Positions 17,007-25,391 of a DNA stretch of 64,000 nt are shown here, piece after piece. Position 1 is the first letter of the stretch, and each line of letters starts with the position of its first letter. This DNA comes from Bacteroidales bacterium (GTDB lineage: Bacteria; Bacteroidota; Bacteroidia; Bacteroidales; Paludibacteraceae). The position numbers and the translations under genes were made by a program. Where the stretch lies: assembly GCA_012837935.1 (NCBI GenBank), contig DUQG01000008.1, positions 62,001-126,000 on the forward strand. The letters run 5' to 3'. The notes below the pieces were generated by a model. It saw nothing but the letters and a program-made list of their open reading frames with translations. It made no database searches and was not told where the DNA came from.

Positions 17007-17134
17007 TTGCACTAAAAAAGAGCAAAAATCAAAAATAATTGCACTGTTGCAGTGCTATTATGTAGCATAATTGCACTGTAATGGTGCAAAAAATATTGAA
17101 AGTCGCAATATTATAGTGCAAAAATAGGGAAATG
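17007..17134. repeat. Four phased 32-bp units, each with a TTGCAC-N7-GTGCAA dyad
   Basis: Units start at 17007, 17039, 17071 and 17103. Each opens with a dyad: TTGCAC-N7-GAGCAA, TTGCAC-N7-GTGCTA, TTGCAC-N7-GTGCAA and TCGCAA-N7-GTGCAA. The half-site spacing (13 bp) and the unit period (32 bp, about three helix turns) are exact in all four, while the rest is degenerate. The first unit overlaps the promoter of the AAA ATPase gene. This looks like a cooperative binding array; the protein that binds is unknown. Confidence 0.75.
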
Positions 17135-17172
17135 AAATTATAGTTGGGTTTTCCTATTTCTTTGCTTCAGTA

Positions 17173-17322
17173 GTAAATATTTCAATAGAAAAGGAAAAAC
17201 AAACTCTTTTTCTGTCGAATATTTTACGGTTTTGTTGCAATTATTGACTTCCCCAAAAGTCAAAATAGTAAATATTACAACAGATAATCCAATTTTACTA
17301 CATTTTCTATCGAAATATTTAC
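17173..17322. repeat. 150-bp nested palindromic element
   Basis: Three nested inverted repeats share one centre. The outer arms GTAAATATTTCAATAGAAAA (17173-17192) and 17303-17322 pair at 19 of 20 positions. The inner arms are 17211-17227 and 17268-17284 (TCTGT..AATATTT.AC, with small indels). The central TTGACTT / AAGTCAA is at 17244-17250 and 17257-17263. Non-coding; it lies between the AAA ATPase promoter array and the 3' end of the GH13 gene. It is distinct in sequence from the 179-bp repeat. Confidence 0.65.
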
Positions 17323-17345
17323 GGTTTTAGGCTTAAGTAAAAACT

Positions 17346-19433
17346 TTACTTTGTTCGGATTAAAATCATTCCTTTGTCACGCTGCTTTTCAAAAACTTGA
17401 TTAATTGTTTCTGGTTTCAAGAAATTAACTGATTTTATCTCTGATAATTTTATTTGTAAATTTTTCAAACTATCTATTTCATAGGGCAATTCATCAACAA
17501 CAAACAATTTGGCATCATAACTAAATTTAGTTTTAAAATAGTCCATTATTTCATCACCAACTAACGTTTTGTTTTTACTGTCTGAGATTAATTCTAACAC
17601 CATAACTGTTTTTCTTGGTAAATTTATTGTTTTTTCAATATTAATCCAATTACCATTTGTAACTTCCACACCCATTTCAAAATCCTTAATCCGTTCAGTA
17701 AAACGTTTCGTGTCTAAAGTCATTTCACAGTCGTTGTTGTTACAGATAACCATTACGGTTTTTTCATCGTTATAGCGGAAAAAGACGTAAATATCGTTTT
17801 CAGGAATAAATTGCATCATTTTGCCGTTTTGAAGCACTGGATTATCTTTTCGGTAGTTTAGCAAGGCTTTTAGGTAATCAAACACCTCGTTTTCATTTTT
17901 CGTGCGACCTTCACGGGTAAATGCATCGCGTTTATCATCTGCCCATCCGCCCGGAAATGTGTATCGGTGCCCTTCGTAACTTCCGGCGATACCTTCGAGC
18001 ATAATTTCATTGCCGTAATAAATCTGAGGATAACCACGAACTGTAACCAACATCGCCAAAGCCATTTTGTATTCATTGATGCTTTCGTAAGCTGTTGAAA
18101 GGCGGTCTATGTCGTGATTGTCAACAAAGTTCATGATAAAGTTAGGGTTTGGGTAAACAAAATCTTGTGCCAAATGGCTATAAAATTTCGCCATTCCAGT
18201 GTCCCAACCTTCACCTTCCTTAAATGCTTCTTGCAATTTATCTTTCAGTACAAAGTCCATTACGCTTTGGAGTCGGCTATCAAAACCGTCTTTATTATTG
18301 TTACCGCTCTGATAGTAAGCCGTTTCAGCAGGTGTTTTTACCCAGCATTCGCCCACTACGTTCATTTTCGGATACTCATCGCGGATGGTTTGAACAAATT
18401 TTGCAGCTACTTGAATATCATTATAGGGATAGGTATCTATACGCATTCCGGCAATTTCCGCTCGCTCAATCCAGAAAATATATGCTTGCGTCAGGTAATC
18501 AAAAAGCAAAGGATTATTTAGATTAAAATCAGGCATATTGTGCGAAAACCAACCGTGAGTTAAACGGTGTAAATCGGCTTGGCTTACGTGTGGGTCTGTC
18601 CATGCGGTCATTCGATAGTTGGACGAAGTGTATGTGTCCCACATATTAAACCAATCTTTGGCGGGAATGTCCTTCATCCACCAGTGTCCGCTTCCGCAGT
18701 GATTTGGCACAATGTCAATAATCAGCTTAATTCCGTTCTCACGAGCAGCTTTAGAAAGGCGCAGATAGTCGTCATTCGTTCCCAAACGCGGATCAATTTT
18801 ATAATAATCTGTTGCTCCGTAATGATGGTAAGAATATTCTGTGTCATTGTTTTCAAGCAGTGGCGTAGTCCATAGTGCCGTAATTCCTAAATCCGCCAGA
18901 TAAGGCATTTTTTGTATCATTCCTTCGATGTCGCCACCTTGCCTAAAACCTAAGCCGGAACGATCTACACCTTGCGCATAGCCTTCTACGTTATCATTTT
19001 GCGGGTTTCCATTCACATATCGGTCTGGCATAATCAGATATACATTGTCTTTTTCGGAAAAACTCTCTCTATTGGCTGAGTTCGGAGTGCGCTCTTTTAG
19101 TTCATATTTTATCGTTCTTTTTTGCCTATCATTTTTCAGTTCAATATTAAAAAAGCCCGCTTTTGCATCTTTAATATTAAGGTATAAAAAGACGTAATTC
19201 GGATTGTTTGTAAGTTTTTTCTCAACAAGCTCTACACCCGGATGGTTGATTGAAATTTCAGCATTAGAAATGTTTTTCCCGTAAATCATGACTTGCAAAA
19301 TGGGGTTGTACATATCAGTCCACCAAAAAGTCGGTTCAACTTTTAGTTCTTGAGTTTTAAGTTTTGAGTTTTGTTTTGCGGTGAGATTAAAAGCAACAAG
19401 TATGGTAAAGAAAAATATAATTGTTTTTTTCAT
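17346..19433 (-). CDS. SusA-like GH13 neopullulanase/cyclomaltodextrinase with a plug-like C-terminal extension
   Basis: 695 residues. Signal peptide without lipobox (ILVAFNLTAK), so periplasmic. N-terminal cyclomaltodextrinase-type beta domain about 30-115. The GH13 barrel, about 128-520, has catalytic Asp333 (AGMRIDTYPYND), Glu362 (VVGECWVK) and Asp441 (FVDNHDIDR). A C-terminal beta domain ends near residue 616. The last ~79 residues are extra: from 641, KLFVVDELPYEIDSLKNL, EIKSVNFLK and KGMILIRTK follow the pattern of the SusC plug segment (IVVDGL, DIETFTVLKD, NGVIIITTK). SusA itself has about 617 residues. Expected role: cutting imported maltodextrins in the periplasm. Last gene of the LacI - MFS - GH13 operon. 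Confidence 0.9.
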   Translation of the reverse strand: MKKTIIFFFTILVAFNLTAKQNSKLKTQELKVEPTFWWTDMYNPILQVMIYGKNISNAEISINHPGVELVEKKLTNNPNYVFLYLNIKDAKAGFFNIELKNDRQKRTIKYELKERTPNSANRESFSEKDNVYLIMPDRYVNGNPQNDNVEGYAQGVDRSGLGFRQGGDIEGMIQKMPYLADLGITALWTTPLLENNDTEYSYHHYGATDYYKIDPRLGTNDDYLRLSKAARENGIKLIIDIVPNHCGSGHWWMKDIPAKDWFNMWDTYTSSNYRMTAWTDPHVSQADLHRLTHGWFSHNMPDFNLNNPLLFDYLTQAYIFWIERAEIAGMRIDTYPYNDIQVAAKFVQTIRDEYPKMNVVGECWVKTPAETAYYQSGNNNKDGFDSRLQSVMDFVLKDKLQEAFKEGEGWDTGMAKFYSHLAQDFVYPNPNFIMNFVDNHDIDRLSTAYESINEYKMALAMLVTVRGYPQIYYGNEIMLEGIAGSYEGHRYTFPGGWADDKRDAFTREGRTKNENEVFDYLKALLNYRKDNPVLQNGKMMQFIPENDIYVFFRYNDEKTVMVICNNNDCEMTLDTKRFTERIKDFEMGVEVTNGNWINIEKTINLPRKTVMVLELISDSKNKTLVGDEIMDYFKTKFSYDAKLFVVDELPYEIDSLKNLQIKLSEIKSVNFLKPETINQVFEKQRDKGMILIRTK

Positions 19434-19589
19434 CTGTTTATAATTTATTTATTATTTGTTAGAAGGAACTCGCACATAAATAGTTCTTTGTGTGTTAAAC
19501 TTAGTCTATCGTGTTCGCTTCAATGTTTCGTTTGAATTAGTTTTTATCCGCACTATCTTTTACCCCAAAAACAGCAATGGCTGCAATAA

Positions 19590-20924
19590 TTAAAAAACAC
19601 CCGACATAAGCAGTGCGTAAATAGCATGAGAATGATATACTCGTTTTACAATCATTCCACCAAATAGCCCGTTAATAATTTGCGGAAAGGTAATAAAAAT
19701 ATTGAAAATTCCCATATAAACACCCGTTTTTTGGGATGGAAGCGAAGGTGCCAAAATAGCATAAGGCATAGCTAGAATACTTCCCCAAGCTATACCCACA
19801 CCGGTCATGGATAAAATCAGAAAAATTGGATTACCAATAAAATAAATAGATATAAGTCCCAAACCGCCACAAATTAAAGAAATGGTATGTGTCATTTTTC
19901 TTCCAATGAATTTTGCAATGGTTGGTAATAATAGGGCATAAATCATCGCTACGGCATTATAAACACCAAAAATAAATCCTACCCAATTCCCAGCTTTCTG
20001 ATATTTCAAAGAAGTTACATCAGAAATAGGCAATTTGTAAACGTGTTGTGCCACAGCATCGGTAGTAAAAACCCACATTCCAAAGAGTGCTATCCAAGTG
20101 AAAAACTGTACCACAGCAAGTTGCTTCATTGTTTTAGGCATGTGCCCTATGTCTTTGAATATATCAGAAAACGTGGGTGTTTTGTGTTGGGTTTGGTCGT
20201 TTGAATATTCAGCTAACTGTTGGGGTGAATACTCTTTCGTTGTAATGACAGTCCAAAGTATAGTGATTATAAGTACAGTGGATCCTGTATAGAAAGCATA
20301 CGTTACATTAGGTGCCACTTGACCCGCCGATGCTACTTTTTCAAATCCCAACCATTCCGCAAAAATATAGGGTAGCCACGAACCAATAACCGCACCTATG
20401 CCAATCAAAAAAGATTGGATGGAAAAACCAAGTGTAATTTGCTCCTTTGGCAACATATCTGCAACTAATGCTCTAAAAGGTTCCATTGCCACATTGATAG
20501 AAGCATCCATAATCATCAGGAAAGCGCCCCCAAATAAAAGCGGAGGCAGATAGTTGGCAAAGCTTCCTGCATTCGGCATTAAAATCAAAGCAATAACAGC
20601 CAGTAAAGCACCCACTAAAAAAAACGGGCGTCTTCTTCCTAATTTTGTCCACGTTTGATCGGAGTAATGTCCGATAATAGGCTGAATTATCATTCCGGTA
20701 AGAGGAGCAGCTACCCAAAACCACGAGAGTTGTTCCATATCCGCCCCAAATCCGCGAAGTATTCTACTAGCGTTTCCGTTTTGCAATGCAAAAGCAAATT
20801 GGATACCCATAAACCCCATGCTCATACTTAAAATGCTGAAAAAAGGAAGACGAGGTTTCTTTCTTCGAGTTTCGAGTTTCGAATTTTGAGTTTGTGGCTT
20901 ACATGATATTGTTTTGTTATTCAT
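19590..20924 (-). CDS. MFS sugar (maltose-type) permease, apparently frameshifted at its 3' end
   Basis: 444 residues as read, with 11-12 membrane segments. It is of the SLC45/GPH-like maltose permease type common in Bacteroidota sus loci (PLTGMIIQPIIGHYSDQTWT, then KLGRRRPFFLVG). It should carry the products of periplasmic starch cleavage into the cytoplasm. The frame stops after LLMSGVF within the last membrane helix, at a run of six T on the minus strand. One extra T would continue as LIIAAIAVFGVKDSADKN to a stop at 19537-19539, a normal C-terminal end. So either an assembly error or a real indel shortens the last helix by 18 residues. The N-terminal ~22 residues are charged and precede the first helix. 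Middle gene of the leftward operon. Confidence 0.88.
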   Translation of the reverse strand: MNNKTISCKPQTQNSKLETRRKKPRLPFFSILSMSMGFMGIQFAFALQNGNASRILRGFGADMEQLSWFWVAAPLTGMIIQPIIGHYSDQTWTKLGRRRPFFLVGALLAVIALILMPNAGSFANYLPPLLFGGAFLMIMDASINVAMEPFRALVADMLPKEQITLGFSIQSFLIGIGAVIGSWLPYIFAEWLGFEKVASAGQVAPNVTYAFYTGSTVLIITILWTVITTKEYSPQQLAEYSNDQTQHKTPTFSDIFKDIGHMPKTMKQLAVVQFFTWIALFGMWVFTTDAVAQHVYKLPISDVTSLKYQKAGNWVGFIFGVYNAVAMIYALLLPTIAKFIGRKMTHTISLICGGLGLISIYFIGNPIFLILSMTGVGIAWGSILAMPYAILAPSLPSQKTGVYMGIFNIFITFPQIINGLFGGMIVKRVYHSHAIYALLMSGVF

Positions 20925-21046
20925 GTTAAAGATGTTTATAATTAAGGTTTTAGGGAAACACTATTGGTGATATGTGACATTATATTATTAAGTTTATCTG
21001 AAATTAATCATATCAATCAAAAAAATCATAGTTCAGACATGTGACA

Positions 21047-22063
21047 TCAAATTACCCTCGTCGTCCCCCTTACCATCAATTTAGTCTTAATTATCCGATT
21101 GGTAAATTGTCCGAGTGTTACACCGTTTATTTTGTCAATTAGAAGTTTGGCAGCTGTTTTTCCTACTTCGTAGCCGTGTTGCTCTACGGTAGTTAGCATT
21201 GGGTCGCAGGCAAGGGCAAGGTCACCATCTGAAAAACCGCAAATGGAAATATCATCAGGCACTTTTAATCCAAACTGTTTCACAGCGCGCAATATTCCTG
21301 TGGCGGTATGGTCATTGATGGCGAAAAAAGCATCAGGCGGATTATCCATAGCCAATACTTTGGGTGTAAGCTCCATAGCGGCATCGCGAGTATCACAAAC
21401 GAACATTAGGCTTTCATTTACAGGAAGTTTGTGTTTTCTTAGAGCATCTAAATAGCCGTTTTTCCTGTTTTTAGAAATTTCCAAATGTGTTGGCGAACTG
21501 TAAAATGCAATTCGTTTACATCCCGTTTCTATCAAGTGTTCCACAGCTTTCAGTGCTCCGGCGTAATCGTCTACGACTACGCGGTCGGTATTGATGCCAA
21601 TGCAAATACGGTCATAGAAAACAAGTTGTATATTATTGTCTATGATTTGCTGATAATGCTCATACCTATCTGTCTCTTTTGAGAGACTTGCCAAAACTCC
21701 GGCAACCCGTGCATTAATCAATGAATTTGTAATTTTAAGTTCTTTCTCATAGCTCTCTTCCGAGCGGAAAAGCATCACGTTAAAACCTTCATTAGATGCA
21801 ACTTCCTCAATTCCTTGTACAATTGATGAAAAGAAATAGTGAACTATCTCAGGAACAATTACTCCGATAGTGTTGTTTCTTCCCAAGCGCAGATTAAGTG
21901 CAAGTGCATTGGGTTGATAGTTTAGTCGTTTTGCGCATGCTTGAACCAGTTCTATCGTTTTTTTACTAATATCCGGATGGTTTTTTAATGCTCTGGAAAC
22001 CGTTGAGGGTGAAATATTTAATTCTTTTGCTATGTCAACAATTGTTGTTTGTGTTTTTGCCAT
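21047..22063 (-). CDS. LacI-family transcriptional regulator of the starch locus
   Basis: 338 residues. N-terminal HTH (TIVDIAKELNISPSTVSRAL, residues 7-26) with hinge KRLNYQPNALALNLR. The periplasmic-binding-like effector domain covers about 60-335 (TIGVIVPEIVHYFFSSIVQG, then RIAFYSSPTHLEISKNRKNG). It resembles MalR-type regulators of Bacteroidota maltodextrin loci that replace SusR. First gene of the leftward operon, divergent from susC. The intergenic palindrome TGCAAACGTTTGCA is the natural operator candidate, and its placement upstream of both -7 boxes suggests activation. The inducer, likely maltose or a short maltodextrin, is inferred from context only. Confidence 0.93.
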   Translation of the reverse strand: MAKTQTTIVDIAKELNISPSTVSRALKNHPDISKKTIELVQACAKRLNYQPNALALNLRLGRNNTIGVIVPEIVHYFFSSIVQGIEEVASNEGFNVMLFRSEESYEKELKITNSLINARVAGVLASLSKETDRYEHYQQIIDNNIQLVFYDRICIGINTDRVVVDDYAGALKAVEHLIETGCKRIAFYSSPTHLEISKNRKNGYLDALRKHKLPVNESLMFVCDTRDAAMELTPKVLAMDNPPDAFFAINDHTATGILRAVKQFGLKVPDDISICGFSDGDLALACDPMLTTVEQHGYEVGKTAAKLLIDKINGVTLGQFTNRIIKTKLMVRGTTRVI

Positions 22064-22150
22064 GGTTTTATGGATTAATAAATATGCTTAAGTAGCTTGA
22101 TTAAACAACAGCTAAATAGAAGCATTTTACTATACAATAATATTATGGTG

Positions 22151-22158
22151 CAAATATA
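22151..22158 (-). promoter_or_regulatory. -7 promoter element TATATTTG for the lacI-type gene
   Basis: Minus strand TATATTTGCA matches TAnnTTTG, 88 bases before the regulator ATG. Its first T (22158) is 61.5 bases from the centre of the palindrome at 22213-22226. Confidence 0.65.
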
Positions 22159-22212
22159 TAAATGATATTTAGGATGTAAAATTAAAAAAATAAATTGGTT
22201 TTCCAACGCTCT

Positions 22213-22226
22213 TGCAAACGTTTGCA
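22213..22226. promoter_or_regulatory. Operator candidate TGCAAACGTTTGCA for the LacI-type regulator
   Basis: Perfect 14-bp palindrome with the central CG typical of LacI/GalR-family operators. It is centred at 22219.5, exactly midway between the divergent -7 boxes (first T at 22158 and 22281, 61.5 bases each way). This places it upstream of both promoters, as for an activator. Confidence 0.75.
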
Positions 22227-22280
22227 CCCCAAAAAGCCTTTATAATTGGCTTTTATTGTTGCTGAAATTTATCAAAACTA

Positions 22281-22288
22281 TAATTTTG
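22281..22288 (+). promoter_or_regulatory. -7 promoter element TAATTTTG for the susC operon
   Basis: TAATTTTG matches TAnnTTTG, with a TTG at 22259-22261 as -33 element, 19 bases upstream. The leader to the susC ATG at 22396 would be about 100 bases. Confidence 0.65.
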
Positions 22289-22395
22289 TTATGATATTCG
22301 ATTAAATTCACATGTCAATTTATAGAAAATTTTGTGAACTCGAGAAATCAAAAAATAGTAAACAATATTTATAAACCTCAAAAAAACAGAATTGC

Positions 22396-25383
22396 ATGAA
22401 GGACGCACGATTTAACATTAAAATACGGTCTTTTCTGATCGTAGTGCTGACAGTTGTGTTTGGCTTCACTGCCTACGCACAAAAGAAATCCGTTACGGGG
22501 GTAGTAAGAGATGAAGCCGGAGAAACAGTAATTGGTGCCAGTGTTCTTGAAAAAGGAACTACCAATGGCATGATGACTGATTTCGATGGAAAGTTTCGTC
22601 TTGATGTAGCTCCAAACGCTACTCTTGTGATTAGCTATGTTGGCTATAAAACACAAGAAATTGCCGTAGCAGGACAAACTAACTTTTTTGTAACCCTTGA
22701 AGAGGATGCAACGCTTCTTCAGGAAGTAGTAGCCATCGGGTATGGAACAGTAAAGAAAAACGATGCTACCGGTTCGGTTACAGCTATCAAGCCCGATGAG
22801 ATGAACAAGGGGCTTACAACCAATGCACAAGACATGATTACCGGAAAAATTGCCGGTGTGAATGTAACTTCAGGTGGTGGTACGCCGGGTGGTGGTGCAA
22901 CTATTCGTATTCGTGGAGGATCATCTTTGAATGCGAGCAACGACCCGTTGATTGTTGTTGACGGTTTGGCGTTGGACAATAACTCAGTAACCGGTTTGGC
23001 TAATGGGCTGAATACCATTAACCCAAATGACATTGAGACCTTTACTGTACTGAAAGATGCTTCGGCTACAGCTATTTATGGTTCGAGAGCATCTAACGGT
23101 GTTATCATTATTACCACAAAAAAAGGTAAAAAAGGTTCAAAACCGACTTTATCTTACAATGGTAACTTTAGTGTAGGTACTATTGGAAAGTATCTAGATG
23201 TGATGACAGCGGATGAGTTTAGAGCTTATGTTACTAAAGCTTATGACAATAACCCACCGATGGCGTTTGGTGATGCGAATACAAAATGGCAAAGCTTGAT
23301 TTATCAAACTGCTATTTCGCATGACCACAATTTGTCATTGACCGGTGGTTTCAAAAATCTACCTTATCGTTTCTCATTAGGTTATAACAACCAAGACGGT
23401 ATTATTAAAACATCAAACTTTGAAAGATATACAGGTGCTGTTAACCTGATGCCGTCATTGTTTGACAATCACTTAAACATCGGGCTGAACGCTAAGGCGA
23501 TGTATGTGAAAAATAGATTTGCGGATGGTGGTGTAGTAGGAGCTGCAGCTGCAATGGATCCAACGAGACCGGTTTATTCTAATGATGAACCGTTTAAGAC
23601 TCAATATGGTGGATATTGGCAATGGCTATCAGCGGGATCAACAGCGTACAATGGAAACGCAACAAGAAACCCGGTTGCTATGCTAAGTTTGAAAAAGACT
23701 ACATCAGCCGGAATGGACTTAATCTCTAATGCTGATATTGATTATAAATTCCACTTCTTCCCGGCAATGAGTGCACACCTAACACTAGGTTACAACCAAC
23801 TGAAGATGAGAGAAGAATTGGATAGTAAGGTTGAGAATGCTGCAGATTTGGGTTATGGCCGTACCGGATGGAGTGAGACAAGAAGACTACAAAAACTGCT
23901 TACCAGCTACTTGAAGTATGAGAATGACTCAGAAGTACATGGCTTTGACGTAATGGGTGGTTATGAGTATCAATATACTCGCCGTGAAGGTGATTATGAA
24001 TACAGAAGCATCAACAAACTTCCTAGCGGCGACTACTATAATCCTGTAGAGCAAAGTTGGAAAACGCACAATGCGCTTGTATCGTTGTTTGGTAGAGCTA
24101 ACTACAACTTGCTAAACAGATACTTATTTACAGTTACTATGCGTGCTGACGGAAGTTCTCGTTTTGCAAAAGGACACAAATGGGGTTATTTCCCATCGGC
24201 AGCATTTGCTTGGAAAATTAACGAAGAGAGCTTTATGGATGGCGCTCATAAACTCAATGATTTAAAATTGAGATTGGGTTATGGTATCACCGGACAGCAA
24301 GAACTCTTTAGTGGTGACTTCCCATTCCTTCCTGTGTATGTAGAAAACCAAGAAGGTGCTCTCTATCCATTTGGTGATCAGTTTATGGCTTTAGAGAAAC
24401 CGGGTGCATATAACCCTGAGCTAAAATGGGAGGAAACTTCAACTTATAACGCCGGATTGGATTTTGGCTTTATGAACAACCGAATCTACGGTTCTATTGA
24501 TGTATATTATCGTTATACAAAAGACTTGCTGAACATGAGTACAGCTTCAGCATTGACTAACTTTGACGTGCGTGTACTAAGAAACATTGGTTCAATGGAA
24601 AACAAAGGTTTCGAGTTTAGTATAACCGGAAAACCTGTTGTAACTAAAGATTTGACTTGGGAAGTAAGCTACAATGCTACTTACAACCAAAATAGAATCA
24701 TTGAACTTACCGGAGCTGCCGGTCAAGGAATGGTAGAAACCGGAGGTATCTCTGGTGGTACCGGTGGCTTTATTCAAGCACACGTAGCCGGTTTCCCTGC
24801 ATCTTCATTCTATGTGTTTGAACAGGTATATGATGGCGATGGAAATCCAATTGAAGGATTGTTCGTGGATAGAAACGATGATGGTATTATCAACGACAAC
24901 GATAAATACTTATTCCACAACCCGGCACCGGACTGGACGATGGGCTTCTCAACCAAATTGATTTACAAACAATTTGACTTTGGTACATCATTGCGTGCAA
25001 GCATCGGTAACTACGTGTATAACAACTACGCTGCCGGAAATGCACAAATTGGTTCTGCTGGATATTCATCCTTAGGATTCTACAGCAATATTCCTACTGT
25101 AGCTCTTGAAACTAACTTTGTACACAATAGAGAGTTCTCTAACCGTTCAGACTATTTCGTACAAAACGGATCATTCCTTCGCGTAGATAATATTACTATC
25201 GGATATTCTTTCGGTAAAATTTTAGGAGGAGTAATTTCTAATGGACGACTATCAGGTACAGTTCAAAATCCGTTCTTGATTACAAAATACAAAGGATTAG
25301 ATCCGGAAGTATTTGGAGGAATTGACAATAATATCTATCCTCGTCCTATTATGGGAATTGTAGGACTATCACTTAATTTTTAA
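22396..25383 (+). CDS. susC: SusC-like TonB-dependent outer-membrane transporter
   Basis: 995 residues. Imports maltodextrins across the outer membrane together with its SusD lid, powered by TonB. Signal peptide ends near TAYAQ (residue 28). A CarboxypepD_reg domain covers about 30-110 (KSVTGVVRDEAGETVIGASV). Then comes the TonB-box region and the plug (about 118-235, with IRIRGGSSLNASNDPLIVVD and ATAIYGSRASNGVIIITTKK). A 22-strand barrel fills the rest and ends in PIMGIVGLSLNF with the terminal Phe. First gene of the rightward operon susC-susD-susE-susF-GH13; susD starts 8 bp after the stop. Divergent from the LacI-type regulator. The starch assignment rests on the neighbouring GH13 genes. 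Confidence 0.96.
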   Translation: MKDARFNIKIRSFLIVVLTVVFGFTAYAQKKSVTGVVRDEAGETVIGASVLEKGTTNGMMTDFDGKFRLDVAPNATLVISYVGYKTQEIAVAGQTNFFVTLEEDATLLQEVVAIGYGTVKKNDATGSVTAIKPDEMNKGLTTNAQDMITGKIAGVNVTSGGGTPGGGATIRIRGGSSLNASNDPLIVVDGLALDNNSVTGLANGLNTINPNDIETFTVLKDASATAIYGSRASNGVIIITTKKGKKGSKPTLSYNGNFSVGTIGKYLDVMTADEFRAYVTKAYDNNPPMAFGDANTKWQSLIYQTAISHDHNLSLTGGFKNLPYRFSLGYNNQDGIIKTSNFERYTGAVNLMPSLFDNHLNIGLNAKAMYVKNRFADGGVVGAAAAMDPTRPVYSNDEPFKTQYGGYWQWLSAGSTAYNGNATRNPVAMLSLKKTTSAGMDLISNADIDYKFHFFPAMSAHLTLGYNQLKMREELDSKVENAADLGYGRTGWSETRRLQKLLTSYLKYENDSEVHGFDVMGGYEYQYTRREGDYEYRSINKLPSGDYYNPVEQSWKTHNALVSLFGRANYNLLNRYLFTVTMRADGSSRFAKGHKWGYFPSAAFAWKINEESFMDGAHKLNDLKLRLGYGITGQQELFSGDFPFLPVYVENQEGALYPFGDQFMALEKPGAYNPELKWEETSTYNAGLDFGFMNNRIYGSIDVYYRYTKDLLNMSTASALTNFDVRVLRNIGSMENKGFEFSITGKPVVTKDLTWEVSYNATYNQNRIIELTGAAGQGMVETGGISGGTGGFIQAHVAGFPASSFYVFEQVYDGDGNPIEGLFVDRNDDGIINDNDKYLFHNPAPDWTMGFSTKLIYKQFDFGTSLRASIGNYVYNNYAAGNAQIGSAGYSSLGFYSNIPTVALETNFVHNREFSNRSDYFVQNGSFLRVDNITIGYSFGKILGGVISNGRLSGTVQNPFLITKYKGLDPEVFGGIDNNIYPRPIMGIVGLSLNF

Positions 25384-25391
25384 TCAAATAA

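Noticed and set aside
17007..17134. CRISPR-like interpretation of the 32-bp units
   Set aside because: The units are degenerate and contiguous, without repeat-spacer alternation or cas genes.
22064..22395. A SusR-type regulator or a riboswitch in the susC leader
   Set aside because: No SusR-like gene is in the window and I see no conserved aptamer-like fold in the ~100-base leader.
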